Made by a program: the position numbers and the translations under genes. Positions 10,902-21,808 of a stretch of DNA of 64,000 nt are shown one piece after another. Source of the DNA: Fusarium oxysporum f. sp. lycopersici 4287. Lineage: Eukaryota; Ascomycota; Sordariomycetes; Hypocreales; Nectriaceae. Location: NCBI RefSeq assembly GCF_000149955.1, contig NC_031000.1:1248702-1312701 (forward strand). Reading direction: 5' to 3'. The notes beneath the pieces are model-generated. The model was not told the DNA's origin. It worked only from the letters and a program-made list of their open reading frames with translations, and searched no databases. Position 1 is the first letter of the stretch. Each line of letters begins with the position of its first letter.

Positions 10902-13810
10902 CAGACTTGCCTATCCTGATATACTATCCTGATATCATCTCTGCTATCCTGCTATATCTGATATGATATATATCGGATATCGGATAAAGCTAGGCTCTTT
11001 TACCCTGATATCAGGATAGATACCAGGATAGATACCAGGATAAGCTGCACACTCTGATTGGTCGGATGCCACTTTATCGCCTGACAACATCCGATTTTCC
11101 CATGTTTACAATCTTCGAATCTCTCAAACATCACTCAAGTGTGTAGATATAATACGTTGTATTATTCTGTGCCTCTGCTACTCTTAATAATGGCTTCTTC
11201 ATCACAGCAACGCACAGATTTCACCTCACAGCCCCAGATGACTATTGGCCCTACTGTTGATGTAGAATCAGCATCATCTGAGGTCCTGAACTTCGATTGC
11301 ATATTCCGTGCGACATATCCCAAAAAGGGTCAGTTCGGACCATCAGGGAAGCGCAGAACGAAGGGAGCAGTGGTTTATGAATGCCTTCTCTGTTCTTCTG
11401 ATCAGGCCTGGTCAAACCCCAAACGAGACAACGCCATATACCACGCCAAACGCAAACACCGTGATATCGTTAACTCTTCAGACATTACAGTACTCGAACG
11501 ATCATCGGACATGGGACCTCCATTAAAGCAAGCTAGAGTCGATAATTATTATACAGCAACGCCATCAGAATCGGCCCTCCGCAAAGTGTTCAATCCTCAG
11601 CGATATACTGAGAGCATGGTTGGCCTTCTCACACATCGTCGTCTTCCCTTTTCGGCAGTTACATGGGATGAGAGGCAGGACGTCATGCTGTCCTGTAATC
11701 CGGCAATTGAAGACCTCATAATGACATCGAGGCATGAAGCGATGCGTCATATTACTGCGAATTTTAGCCTTTATCAGTCGCAGTTAAAGGCTAAGTTACA
11801 AAGCGCCGTTTCAAAGGTCCACATCTCATCTGATCTCTGGACATCGCCGCACCGCCATGGTGTGCTAGCAGTGTGTGCACGATGGGTTGACGAAGATTAC
11901 CAACCCAGACGAGCGCTTTTGAGTCTACCAGAGATTCGACACAGCCATTCCGGTGAACATCAGTCTCGGATTATCTTCTCAACACTCGATATTTACGATA
12001 TCGCGAATCAGCTCGGCTGCCATACGGGTGATAATGCGGCATCAAACGACACATGTTTGCAGCACTTATCAACAAGGCTTAGGCAGGACCGCAATGTGCG
12101 TCGAAGTCCAGCTTTGTTCTCCTATCTAGTCGTCTAATCTATAGCAGATCAACTGGGATCCAAAACGGCACCGTATCCGATGTATCCTTCATGTTATCAA
12201 CTTATCCCTTCAAGCCTTTCTTTTCGCGTCTTCACGTGAAGCACTTCAAGCCGCCCTCGATGCTGCTAGCGATATCACTGGGGATGAGCTCTACAAACCG
12301 TTCAGCTTCATCCTGAACGACGCGTCTGGTGGTGATACGACAAACCAGCCAGATCATATGGAAGCTCAGACGGAGCATACTGGCGGCGTTGGATGCAAAA
12401 GAACTTCCATTCAGAAGGTAAATCCTCCACCGAGATCAGATAATAAGTCAGACAATACCAGAAGGGGGGGCTGGATTATGGTGCCAGCGCTGCGCAAACT
12501 ACACCGGATCGGGCTGTGACTACGTAACTCACCTATCCACAGTGATGCATGGGATGAGCGCATCAAATTACGGCTTGGTATTGATAACGATACGCGCTGG
12601 AATTCATGGCACAGGATGATCGACAACCTGATAAGGAAAAAGCAGCAAGTAAAGCAGTTCCTACTTGACTACGACAAAGCTCTAGGTGACAATATTCTCA
12701 CCTCTTCTGATTGGGATTACCTGGAGAAACCGCACGCGTTTCTCCAACCATTCACTTCTACGACCTTGTGGGCTCAAGGCGTTACGGCGACGCTCTCGCA
12801 AAACCTCATGATCATGGATATATTACTTCGCCACTACGAACAGAAGAAGGTATCATCTCAGCTTTCGCCTAACTCAATCAACTAGTTTCTGATCCTCTCT
12901 TTAGGAGCTCTATGAAGCAGAGGAGACACATGATCCTCTCATGTTGCACTCTATTGATATGGGCTGGTTCGTACTCGATAAGTACTATGCTTTATCCGGG
13001 GAGTCCCCTATCTACGCAACTGCCCTTCTCCTTGATCCGTCGAAGCGAGCGCGATACCTTGAAATAAACTGGAAGGGAGAATGGGTCGAGGCTGCCATTA
13101 GGGGACGCACTTTCGATATGGGAGGAAGAATACAAGATGGCGCCCACCCTCGGACCTGCCCAGGCACTGAGCGAAGCGTCTAGGTCGCAGCAAGGGCACT
13201 CAAACGAGCTTGATCGGCTTCTGAACGAGATTATGGTCGCCGAGGACATAACCAGGGACGTAGATGACTTCGAAAACTTTATCCACAACCAGCCGATAAA
13301 GATCGAAGGCTCTCCTCTGATCTGGTGGTGTCAGAGGGATCAGGTTCGGACATATCCGCGTCTCAGTCGCATGGCCATTGACATATTGTCTGTGCCCCCT
13401 GGTTCTGCTGACCCCGAGTCTGCATTCAGTGGAGGAAGACGCACTTTATCATGGGATCGGGAAAGGATGTCATGTGTTAATCTGGAGAAGGTTGAATGCA
13501 TCGGCAACTGGCTGCGTGAAGGACTCATTATACCATCATCACGTGGTGGTAGAGGGCTTGTTGTGGACGGTGAAATAAACGGCAGTGTTCATGTTGATTC
13601 GGATGATGATCTAGATTAGAATTGAATGAAATATTTACCTTTATGCTTAGACATATCTGTCGCCATATCATCTCTGCTAAAGCTGCTAAAACTCCTAGAC
13701 TGATATCATCTCTGCTATCCTGCTAAGCCGATATCATATCAGGATAGTGTGTTATCCTGATATCAGGATAATTTATCATATCGGATATGATATCAGGATA
13801 GGCAAGTCTG
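10902..13810. mobile_element. hAT transposon (family 1)
   Basis: The 2909-bp element is bounded by inverted repeats of about 20 bp, CAGACTTGCCTATCCTGATA, starting at 10902 on + and at 13810 on -. Inside both ends are many short copies of TATCCTGATATC and variants. It carries a hAT transposase gene on +. The 8 bases outside the two ends (TCTATAAT and AGCATTAA) do not match, so no target duplication is visible. The left flank is piggyBac coding sequence; the right flank is the inverted phosphatase duplication. Confidence 0.88.
11190..13619 (+). pseudogene. hAT transposase, broken by one stop and one frameshift
   Basis: hAT-superfamily transposase of roughly 770 residues. From ATG 11190: a BED-like N-terminal region with CLLC and a downstream HAKRKH; catalytic-core sequence SSDLWTSPHRHGVLAVCARW; RCILHVINLSLQAFLF; DNDTRWNSWHRMI; and the C-terminal dimerisation region with MAIDILSVPPGSADPESAFS. 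Likely introns are 12096-12147 and 12850-12904. An in-frame TGA at 12517-12519 lies in a segment that is otherwise conserved coding sequence, and the frame shifts by one near 13080-13115. Both breaks argue that this copy is inactive unless introns explain them, which I judge unlikely. Type: relic of a once autonomous element. Confidence 0.85.
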
Positions 13811-14690
13811 AGCATTAAAGCCCGGAGTTATTATCACTACGACGACTCATATTTTGGATTCTTATTCGAGCCTGGCAGTTGCGATTATTATGCAAGTCAC
13901 ATTACAATATGGCCTAATGCTTCGATTCGAGGATCGACCGTATAGTTTATTCGATAGGATTCAATACAGCTTCACCGTCAACTCCGTCGGCAATCGCAAA
14001 GGTCCTCCAGCCTGCCTTAGGAAGATCAATCGTCATATCTCCACAAAGATACTTCATGAATACGCCATGTGTGACAACAACAACATTTTTCGGCGTATTC
14101 GCGAGATCTTCGCTCCCGTGGATGTCTTGAACCGTGTCCCGCAATCTCTCTCGGAATCTTTTAGCTCGTGAAGCAACAGCAGAATCGTTGGCCGCGTGAG
14201 GACCATCCTTGATATACCAATCCTCAGCCAAGACGCTGAAGTCAAGGAGCGGAAAAGCTATCTCTAGCGCAGAACGTTTGGATCCGGTATCACAGGGAAG
14301 GTCGCTTCGCTCCTGTAGGTCCTGGTCTATAATGAGACGGGTGCCTTCTTCGTTGCCATTATTCTTGAGGTATTGTTTGCTTAGGATATGGGAGAAGCCA
14401 GCCAGTGTCGTCTGTAGGGTGCGCGTGAGTGGAGAAGTGAATATTATGGCGATTGACCCTGGATGAGGGAACGTATCGGCTAGGGCCGATGCTTGAGAAA
14501 GACCCAAAGAAGTGAGAGGTGGATCTCTTTGTGAGAAGTCTTTTGAGACGTTATGTTCCGATTCTGCATGTCGAACTAGGTAAACTAAATGGGACATGGT
14601 GCTTGTTTGAATTTTGAGAATGATGTTGCGCGAGGTATTTCGCAACATGGAGGTTCTCCTCTAATAAAAGCCATGCGGAGTGAAAACGTG
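13811..14690 (-). repeat. Segmental duplication of the phosphatase locus (copy B, inverted)
   Basis: Reverse complement of 3010-3897 at high identity, covering the whole gene and both short flanks. Its downstream side stops precisely at the right terminus of the hAT element (13810). The upstream side loses similarity near 14690. Confidence 0.85.
13947..14597 (-). CDS. Histidine phosphatase / phosphoglycerate mutase-like protein (copy B)
   Basis: Same length (216 aa) and nearly the same protein as 3110-3760. It keeps the RHG motif (LVRHAESEHN) and the second catalytic histidine region (VVVVTHGVFMKYL). Differences are a few substitutions, for example a Glu-to-Gly after KYLC and changes near NPIE. 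The frame is open with no stops, so the copy is recent or still selected. The promoter side is only partly duplicated (similarity ends about 90 bp before the ATG), so its expression may differ from copy A. No CHR transporter accompanies this copy. Confidence 0.82.
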   Translation of the reverse strand: MSHLVYLVRHAESEHNVSKDFSQRDPPLTSLGLSQASALADTFPHPGSIAIIFTSPLTRTLQTTLAGFSHILSKQYLKNNGNEEGTRLIIDQDLQERSDLPCDTGSKRSALEIAFPLLDFSVLAEDWYIKDGPHAANDSAVASRAKRFRERLRDTVQDIHGSEDLANTPKNVVVVTHGVFMKYLCGDMTIDLPKAGWRTFAIADGVDGEAVLNPIE

Positions 14691-15597
14691 ATCAAAGCCC
14701 AGCATAACGTCACTACCCTGGCTCGGAGCTATTGACCACCCGTGTTTTGATCCATTGATGCCTTAGGCTGTTCGAAATCTCGTTGATGATCATAGAGGTG
14801 GTGATGTTCTTCTTCCTTTTATTTTATTTTGCACTTGTCGCTGCCCATTTTGATCTCTACTGCATCGAATGGAAAAGGATAGCCTGGTAAGGACTTGTAA
14901 AGGACTTGTCTTGAGGGACAGTGTTTTCGATCCCCGCTGATTTTTTGATTAAACTTGCGTGATAAACCTTCTCATTGGCTGGTTCGTTCCTTCGTCACAA
15001 CTTTCGCAGCTAGCTCTACTTTGGTGGCGCAAAGCGATACTACCTCCTGAGCGCCTACGTGCAAATCAAATCTTAACCGCGCGTATTTCGCGACTGCGTC
15101 GTAGTAGTTTAGGAAGAGCTCTACTGACGCCAGTATGTATGCAACAAAGATTTCCCCCTCTTCAATTGACTCTTGATCTTGTCGGTCGTCCACATTTACC
15201 ATGAAGTATTGACTACCCTGACTATCTTTAAACATGTGGCCTCCAAAGCTCCGTGATCACCAGGCTGATGGTCATGACGTCGAGCAGAATGAAATAACCC
15301 CATGGCTACAGCATACAGGATGGCCAAGTAACTAATGACTAAATTAACTTTACTAGAGTTGATTTTATTGGCCCACTCTAAACCTAGTAGGGTTGAATAT
15401 TGCCAGGGTGTAGAGTTGATTTTACATTATTCCACATACAGGAAGGGTAGTGCTGATCAGAACAGGGGTTTACTATAGAACGCGACGCGTCCTGTCGCGT
15501 AAAGTGCTATTAAGTACAAGTACAATATACTGTATGGTGTCATTATCGATCTAAGTGTAATCTTTATTTAGATCATACTATTAGCAGCCAAATCATC
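14691..15597. other. Intergenic region with short unidentified open frame
   Basis: No recognised family. A minus-strand frame at 14972-15235 (87 codons, acidic then hydrophobic) could be a gene fragment. Around 15356-15434 the 14-mer TAGAGTTGATTTTA occurs twice about 60 bp apart. Nothing else could be supported. Confidence 0.3.
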
Positions 15598-16016
15598 ATG
15601 ACGAACACTATGACGGATTGTGATTTACGATCTGAGCCATGGAGTGCAATTTATCCGTACGTTCTTCTCTCAACATACCGCTTTCTCATCTGTCAAGTGT
15701 ATGTTTGCCTCTGTTACCGATGAGGTTGCTACTCATTTAAAAACACGACATCGCGATTTAAAGCCAGAGCATCGATAGGGCCTAGTGGAGAAGATTCGAA
15801 AGATCCCGATACATTCTACGCAATCACGACGAACTACGTGATCTACGGTACCCAACTGATACGATTGAACCCATTCCGCATCTTGCGCCACAAGAACCAG
15901 ACGGAATGAAATGTCGTGCGTGCGGCCATATTGTTCGTCGTATCCAAAAGACACAAAAACATTGTGCTGACGAGCATCAATGGATGAACACAAGAGGCAG
16001 AGGCAACCAAAGCTGA
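15598..16016 (+). pseudogene. OrsD-like (DUF3505) double zinc-finger fragment
   Basis: Two segments resemble the Cys/His region of fungal OrsD-like proteins (DUF3505), whose function is not established. The first begins MTNTMTDCDLRSEPW and later reads VATHLKTRHRDLKPEHR. The second reads ELRDLRYPTDTIEPIPHL, then MKCRACGHIVRRIQKTQKHC and ADEHQWMNTRGRG before a TGA. They lie in different frames with a TAG between them, and nothing recognisable follows. This looks like the N-terminal piece of a decayed gene. The family call rests on the C-x2-C...H...H pattern and the PI..L linker. Confidence 0.5.
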
Positions 16017-16436
16017 AGAGGAGGGGAGGTCAGGATAAACAACAAGGCATGAAGAGATAGAGGCATAACTTCTAAATTGGTAAATTATAGATCAGAGGAT
16101 GTACGGCTGACATGAACGAATTGATTCAGAATGTACAATACACTCTCCTACTTCTGGCAACACTCGATGACAGACGTCTAGCAACGTCTGCGTTCTGGAG
16201 TAAGCACTACATGACCTTGGAGAGTCAGGTGTAGAGAATCTCGGTGATGACCTTTCCATGATGTCCTAACAGCACGAATGCTTTCGTTGTCTCTCGTAGG
16301 GCATGGGGTGTACGTGATTGGCTGACTCAGAACATGACGCCGCATTTTACCTCAAACCTGCTGGAATGGGTTTGTAGCTTGAGACATAAGGAGTAATGGC
16401 GGTATTCGGTCGCTCCCGTCGAGACTCAACTGGAAA

Positions 16437-17865
16437 TTATGGTTTCTGGCCATATACAACATGGCTGAGTGCGTTAGATGAAGTCTAGGATGGCTTTGAA
16501 GTGTAGACTTACAAATCAAACAGAGCGTGGTACTTGCGAGCATACAATTCCTGACGTATCTGGGCCAACATCACCAGGACTTCGTCCATGGGCATGCCCA
16601 GAACTCCACAGAATATCTTCAGAGAGAAAGCCTCTAGGCCTTCCAAGAGTTGAGCGATATTACACATGCCTATATCTTTCAACTGTGGATCTTTGGGCCA
16701 TGATCCTAGAGGCAATCGGAACTTTCGGTGGACAACATTCGTGAAGCCAGCATGCCTGATCCACCCTTCAAGTCTTGGCCCTGGGCAGGGCTCGCGGTTC
16801 AGCTTCGTTCTTGCCGTATCGATGAATAGTTTCATCCATTTCAGGAGGTGATGATCGTCCGTGATTGAGCCGTCTTCTGAATAGTAGAGAAGGTCAAAGT
16901 CCTGAAATTCGGCCCAGCCGCCAGGATGAAGGTGCCTGTTGACGATCAGTAGGTGCTATCACTTCATTTCGCGCTAAATTACTCAAAAACGTTCTCCACT
17001 AGCTTTGGCCAGTCCAGGATGGAAGTCGACATGTAGCGTGAAAAAATGTAGTCAAACTTATCGTGGACCCATGGTTGCTCGACGTCATCGACCTCGAACT
17101 TGACGTTTGGGGGAACCCTTCTTCTATCAACATTGCTACACGTCAAGCTCGGGATCAACATACCATGTGGGTTGGATAGCACTCAAATCGTTTCCGATAA
17201 TCTAGAATGTCAGCAATTCTTGCTCCGTATATAGGGAAAGCGTTACATACTTCAGCACTAGGATACTCTTCACCGACGCAAATGGCCCCTATTTCTGTAA
17301 GCATGAATCGACACAAAGCAAGACTGAACATAATACCCACATATACCTGTCCCTGTACCGATATCTAAAACCCTTGCTGACCTATTCAAGTCAACTGGAG
17401 CTAGAAACAGGCGATTGCCAATGCCTTTAGTTATGAGCAAATGTGTCAGATCGAGTCGTTCTCGTTCTGCTTCGTCGTTGGGAAAGTTATAGGCTGTAAA
17501 GTATCAGAAGTCGCACAAAGTCGTACAAACTCAGCGAAGGTCTTACAGTCCGCATTGTAGGCATGGTATTGTCGACCGAATTCAGTGGGATAATTCAGGA
17601 CGCTCGAGGTCAAAGACGCAGTGTAGGTTGATCTGCTTCGATAAGTAACAGACTCGAAAAGGACCTGGTGATTTACATTTCACTACTTAAGGTTGAGTCA
17701 CTGTCGTTAACCTTGGAACGGTGATTAGATTGCAATAGCGTAAGAAGAGGGGTAGGGAAGGCACACAGGACGCGTGTCCACTTCAACTGGGGCCGTATTA
17801 GTGGCGGCTTCTGCTGCTTCGTGTACCGGTGACTGCGGCGGATTAGAAGGACTTATGCCAGTCAT
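16437..17865 (-). CDS. LaeA-like SAM-dependent methyltransferase (uncertain splicing)
   Basis: Predicted class I SAM-dependent methyltransferase of the fungal LaeA/UMTA-like group, often tied to secondary-metabolism control or small-molecule methylation. Starting from ATG 17865, conserved blocks in order are SLTSSVLNYPTEFGRQYHAY, YNFPNDEAERERLDLTHLL, motif I VLDIGTGTG, ICVGEEYPSAE, IIGNDLSAIQPTW, PPNVKFEVDDVEQPWV, a block with CDS around LHPGGWAEFQDFDLLYYSED, and the C-terminus FHVVYGQKP spliced to a TAA at 16439-16437. Several introns are required. Two joints are not clean: near 17690 (after the first exon) and near 17150, where only a 28-nt gap or a frameshift connects PTW to PPN. It could therefore be a young pseudogene. 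No biosynthetic enzyme lies beside it. Confidence 0.7.
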
Positions 17866-18503
17866 TGTGGCGGATACGATGGGGAAAGGATTGCTGGGCA
17901 GCTGCTAAGGAAGTAGACGAAGGGTCAAGTGAAACGGCTTACGGGAAACGTCTTGTACTGGGGCCACCGGGTAAACTAGTGATAGCCGAAGTTTATGGCG
18001 TGGGGAAGGTCCAAGTTTTATAGGCTAGTGAGGCCGTACGCCCCACTCAGTAATCTCTCCACTCAGTGTTAACAGGCTACAGTACGTCAGCTGACTTGAT
18101 CGAGCTACTTAGCACGTGACCCAGTTGAAGCGCTGTTGGCACAACGCTGGTACCGAGCCCTGACCTAGACTGTATCACTAGATGAGGAAATATCTTGGAA
18201 TACTCTTACTCATCTTCTCTATAACTTTTGAAAGACCTGGTAACTGCTTGGCGGAGATTCTGGCCGTTGGTGGATGTCCGGTGTTGCGAACCCCGCTTCA
18301 GACGTCATCATCGTCATTGGACGTGACCCGCAGCGCTATCCTCAAATCAAATCTGGGGTCATCTCAGTGCCCACAAGCCTCGCCTTACTGACAGCGGGGT
18401 CGATCCAATTAAAATGCCTATATAAGAGGTACTTTATTGCCTGCCTAATTTCTATTATGATAGAAGTACCAGCAATTCCCGTTGTTGCAAAGAGAAACCT
18501 TAC
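17866..18503. other. Flank of hAT element with partial repeat similarity to 60.4 kb
   Basis: No intact gene. 18464-18516 resembles 60377-60430 (about 70 percent by eye), and similarity crosses the proposed start of the hAT element at 18504. An open frame at 18274-18543 reads through it but is not recognised. Confidence 0.35.
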
Positions 18504-21317
18504 CAGGCTGGCGAATCTATCTACCGATGTAGATGAAATGTAGATGTAGATAGATGTAGATCTACATCTATCTATCTACCAGAGGACATGTGGGTCTTCT
18601 ATCTATCTACCTGGAGGTCCGGTAGATAGACGAAATGTAGATAGATGCCAAGACCGCGGTGAAAATTGGGTGAGGTAGTTGTACTTTCTCGGTACTAGTG
18701 GCATCCTCCTGCACCGAAGTATCGGTACCTCTGACAATCCCTTCCCTAACCGTCCCTCATTTCCCGATTTCCCCACGCCATCCCCCTTTTTCGCTTGGGT
18801 CTTGGTTTGACATATTCTCATTGCCCTTGATGCCACCCAAAACCATTGCCCAAATGGCACCTCAAAGCGATTTATTCAGTTACGCAACCGATACTACCAT
18901 ATCGGAAATATCCTGTCCCGAAGACCCAACCTTGCCTATGCACAATTCCTCGTCTCGCGGCAGCCATTCAATCATCAAAGACTGGGATGCAGTATCGCAA
19001 GCTGTCCGCAGCCATTGGGTCCTCTCAGCTCGAACTGGTCAAGCTATCGGCTGGTTTTGGGCTCACGGCTATGACGTTCAAGCTAGGTCCAAAGGCAATG
19101 AGTCTGGCCCCCATACATGGCTCTGTTGCCACTGTGTCCAGCATGGCGTTCCCCGGCCAAAGGCTTATGTCTCGTCCAACACTCGGAACATTGAAGGTTA
19201 TCTCAGCAAGGCCCACAATATTTTTCATCCAGATCCATCAAAAGCAACACGATATATGCAGGAGCGGCCCCCGAATCAACTGACCCTTCATGATTTGGCA
19301 GCCAAGAAACGGAAGAGGGACGACTTTCACGACGAGTTGGTTACTCGATTTGACAAGGCCACGTTCCAGCGCCATGTTGTCCAGTGGATCACCGATGCAA
19401 ATCTGTCATTTCGCGTACCGGAGCATAAAGGCCTCCAAAAGGTCTTTCAGTACCTGAACCCCTTGGTTCACGAGACTTCCGCCAATCTGACCCATGAAAC
19501 GGTTCGGGCTCGGATCATCGACGAGTTCAACACATACAAATCGCGCGTCATCCACACGCTATCACGAAGCCCAAGCCAGGTTCATATTGCATTTGATGGC
19601 TGGGCGTCCCGGAACAGACATTCGTTCTTCTCCATAAATGCCTTCTTTCTCGATGAAGATACATTCCAGCCACGGAAGATCGTCCTTGGCCTCCCAAACA
19701 TCGCCATAGCGCATACGGGAGAAAATATCTCAGCCGCTGTTATGGAGGTGTTAGATGACTTCGAGTTGATTGCAAACAACAAGGTTGGATACATTATTCT
19801 CGATAACGCCGCAAGCAATGAAGGAGCAGTCGAAGCAATAGGCCACAAGCTCCAGTGGCAGAATCCGGCCAGCAGAAGGATTCGGTGTTTCGGGCATATT
19901 CTTCATCTTGTCGCCAAAGCGCTCCTCTTCATTAAAGACAGCAATACACTCGAGGACCTTGATGCGGACGATTTTGCAGAGTGGACAAAAAGAGGTCCAG
20001 TAGGTAAACTCCACAACCTTGTCGTCTGGGTCAATCGGTCGAATAAGGCGACAGCAATTCTGCGGAAATTACAAGATGAGGACCCTGACAAGCCCTATCC
20101 AGGCACTCTTGATGTCGTCCTTGACAACAGCACACGCTGGTTGCCTCAATATTATATGATTGAGCGAGCAATTAAGCTCCGACGCTATCTGGAGGAGCTC
20201 ATTGACATTATGATTCAATCAAGCAGGAAATTTCAACGACCCCGATCTACCCGTACCCAGCCGCCAAGCCAACTTCCTCGATGTCTTGAGGGAGAAAATC
20301 TACTGAGCGACGCAGACTGGGATGCCCTCAGTTGGTTCAGAGATATTCTTAGAATGTTCGATTCCTGTCTTTTGCGGCTTGAAGGGGACTGTCAGCTCCG
20401 AGTTCGTAAGGGAGGCGTTGAAGCTCAATATGGAATTATTTGGCAGGTTGCCGTCGCATTCGAATTCCTTCTTTCTACGCTGGAGAAAGCAAAGACAGAG
20501 GCAACACACCGGGCGGAACCTAGCTACTATTCCTCGTGCGTCAATTCGGCCTGGGCCAAACTCAACAAGTACTACACCAAGCTTGATGAGACGCCAATAT
20601 ACTATGCAGCCACGGTTCTCCACCCCGGTATACAATGGTCGTTCTTGACAAAAGCCTACGGTGAGAAGGAGGAATGGCTTTTCGCGGCACGCCAGCTCAT
20701 CCAAAAGCTCTGGGAAGAGGACTATCGCGACCTTCCCGCTCAGTGGGAAATCTCGAGCAGTAACCTTCCTGCCGCGGTGGGGGCGCGAGTACAATCCATT
20801 TGATTCCTTCCAAGACGAATTAATATCATCCACCCGCCATGGCCAAGACGAAGCCACAGACGAACTGGAGAGGTGGTTGTCTACAAAGCAAGACATATAC
20901 ACAACATACGACAATCCTCTGGAATACTGGTATGCGAAGCGATTTGAGTATCCGCGAGTGGCGAAAATGGCGATTGACATCCTCTCTGTCCCAGCAATGG
21001 CTTCTGAGTGTGAGAGGACCTTTTCTTCCGCTGGTAGTATGGTTTCGCCCAAGAGGTCACGCTTAGATGCAAGCACAATTGCCGTTACCCGGACGGTAAG
21101 GTCGTGGTTACGGGCTGGGCTGCTAGAAGGGTATGAAGGTTTGCTGAAGGAGGTGGGCGACGACACGGCCGAGGATTAGCCGACCGTCTATCTACCGGAT
21201 CTATCTACATCTACATGTAGCCTACATCTATCTATCTACATTGCAAATCATGACTAAGCATCTACATCTATCTACATAAGATGCCGGTAGATAGATGTAG
21301 ATAGATTCGCCAGCCTG
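18504..21317. mobile_element. hAT transposon (family 2), nearly intact
   Basis: The 2814-bp element has TIRs starting CAGGCTGGCGAATCTATCTA at both ends (18504 on +, 21317 on -). Subterminal regions are filled with short TAGATGTAG / CTATCTACAT repeats for about 150 bp on each side. The 8-bp flanks AACCTTAC and GTTCTAGC do not match, so no target duplication is seen. One transposase gene with a single frame break fills it. A decayed copy of the same family lies at 42864-45956. Confidence 0.88.
18830..21179 (+). pseudogene. hAT transposase with a single 2-nt deletion
   Basis: Intronless hAT transposase, about 780 residues. N-terminal BED-like zinc region around WLCCHCVQHGVPRPKAYVSS; core blocks VHIAFDGWASRNRHSFFSIN, YIILDNAASNEGAVEAIG, IRCFGHILHLVAKALLF, GPVGKLHNLVVWV and DNSTRWLPQYYMIERAI; then the C-terminal dimerisation domain with AKMAIDILSVPAMASECERT. 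The frame is open from 18830 to about 20775. There, against the related copy at 45456, two bases are missing (GCGC..GAG), shifting the last 130 codons into another frame that runs to the TAG at 21179. Everything else is intact, so this copy was lost recently. ATG 18830 begins MPPKTIAQMAPQ. Confidence 0.9.
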
Positions 21318-21668
21318 GTTCTAGCCTACTCTTAAGGATAGCCCTTTATGTACATGATGTGTTGTGCCTTACAACAGATGACCCTTCTGCCTGCGACACG
21401 TGGCATTCGCCCAAAGGACCAGAAAAGTGAAATCAATTATTGTGGTGGTAGCTTATCCATGCAACGCAGATGCCCAAGCTGGCGGCCTCTTGAAGCCCAA
21501 CGTTACTGAAACACACGGTCGCCGGTTATAACCAGGCTTATTTATTTATCCGTCCACATACTGTTGTAATACAAAGCTACTCCAAACCCGTAATCTCTCG
21601 GAAAGCCTTTCCATGATGGTCTTAACCGTTATTCCGTCTGCATTCTTCCTACTCAAGATTTATCATCA

Positions 21669-21808
21669 GAAACGCATTGCGTTTCCTGTTTTTGACCAAT
21701 CACCGTCTAGCATTTTCGCCCCATGTTTCTCCCTCAGGAAACGCACTGCGTTTCTCATACAGCGTTAATAAAATCAGAAAACCTAAAACGCGAAACGCGT
21801 CGCGTTTC
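21669..21808. repeat. Three spaced 17-bp palindromes, GAAACGC-N3-GCGTTTC
   Basis: Near-perfect palindromes occur at 21669-21685, 21738-21754 and 21792-21808; only the central three bases vary (ATT, ACT, GTC). Start-to-start spacing is 69 and 54 bp. No gene overlaps them convincingly. They could be dyad binding sites or parts of an unknown repeat. The rest of 21318-22020 shows no gene. Confidence 0.75.

Noticed and set aside
12417..12541. An intron that would remove the TGA in the family-1 hAT transposase
   Set aside because: It has fair splice sites, but the removed part and the codons after TGA (RNSPIHSDAW) look like conserved hAT coding sequence, so a nonsense mutation is more likely.
20300..21166. 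288-codon minus-strand frame across the hAT transposase
   Set aside because: It lies antisense to conserved transposase sequence and has no features of its own; the same shadow appears at 45051-45473.
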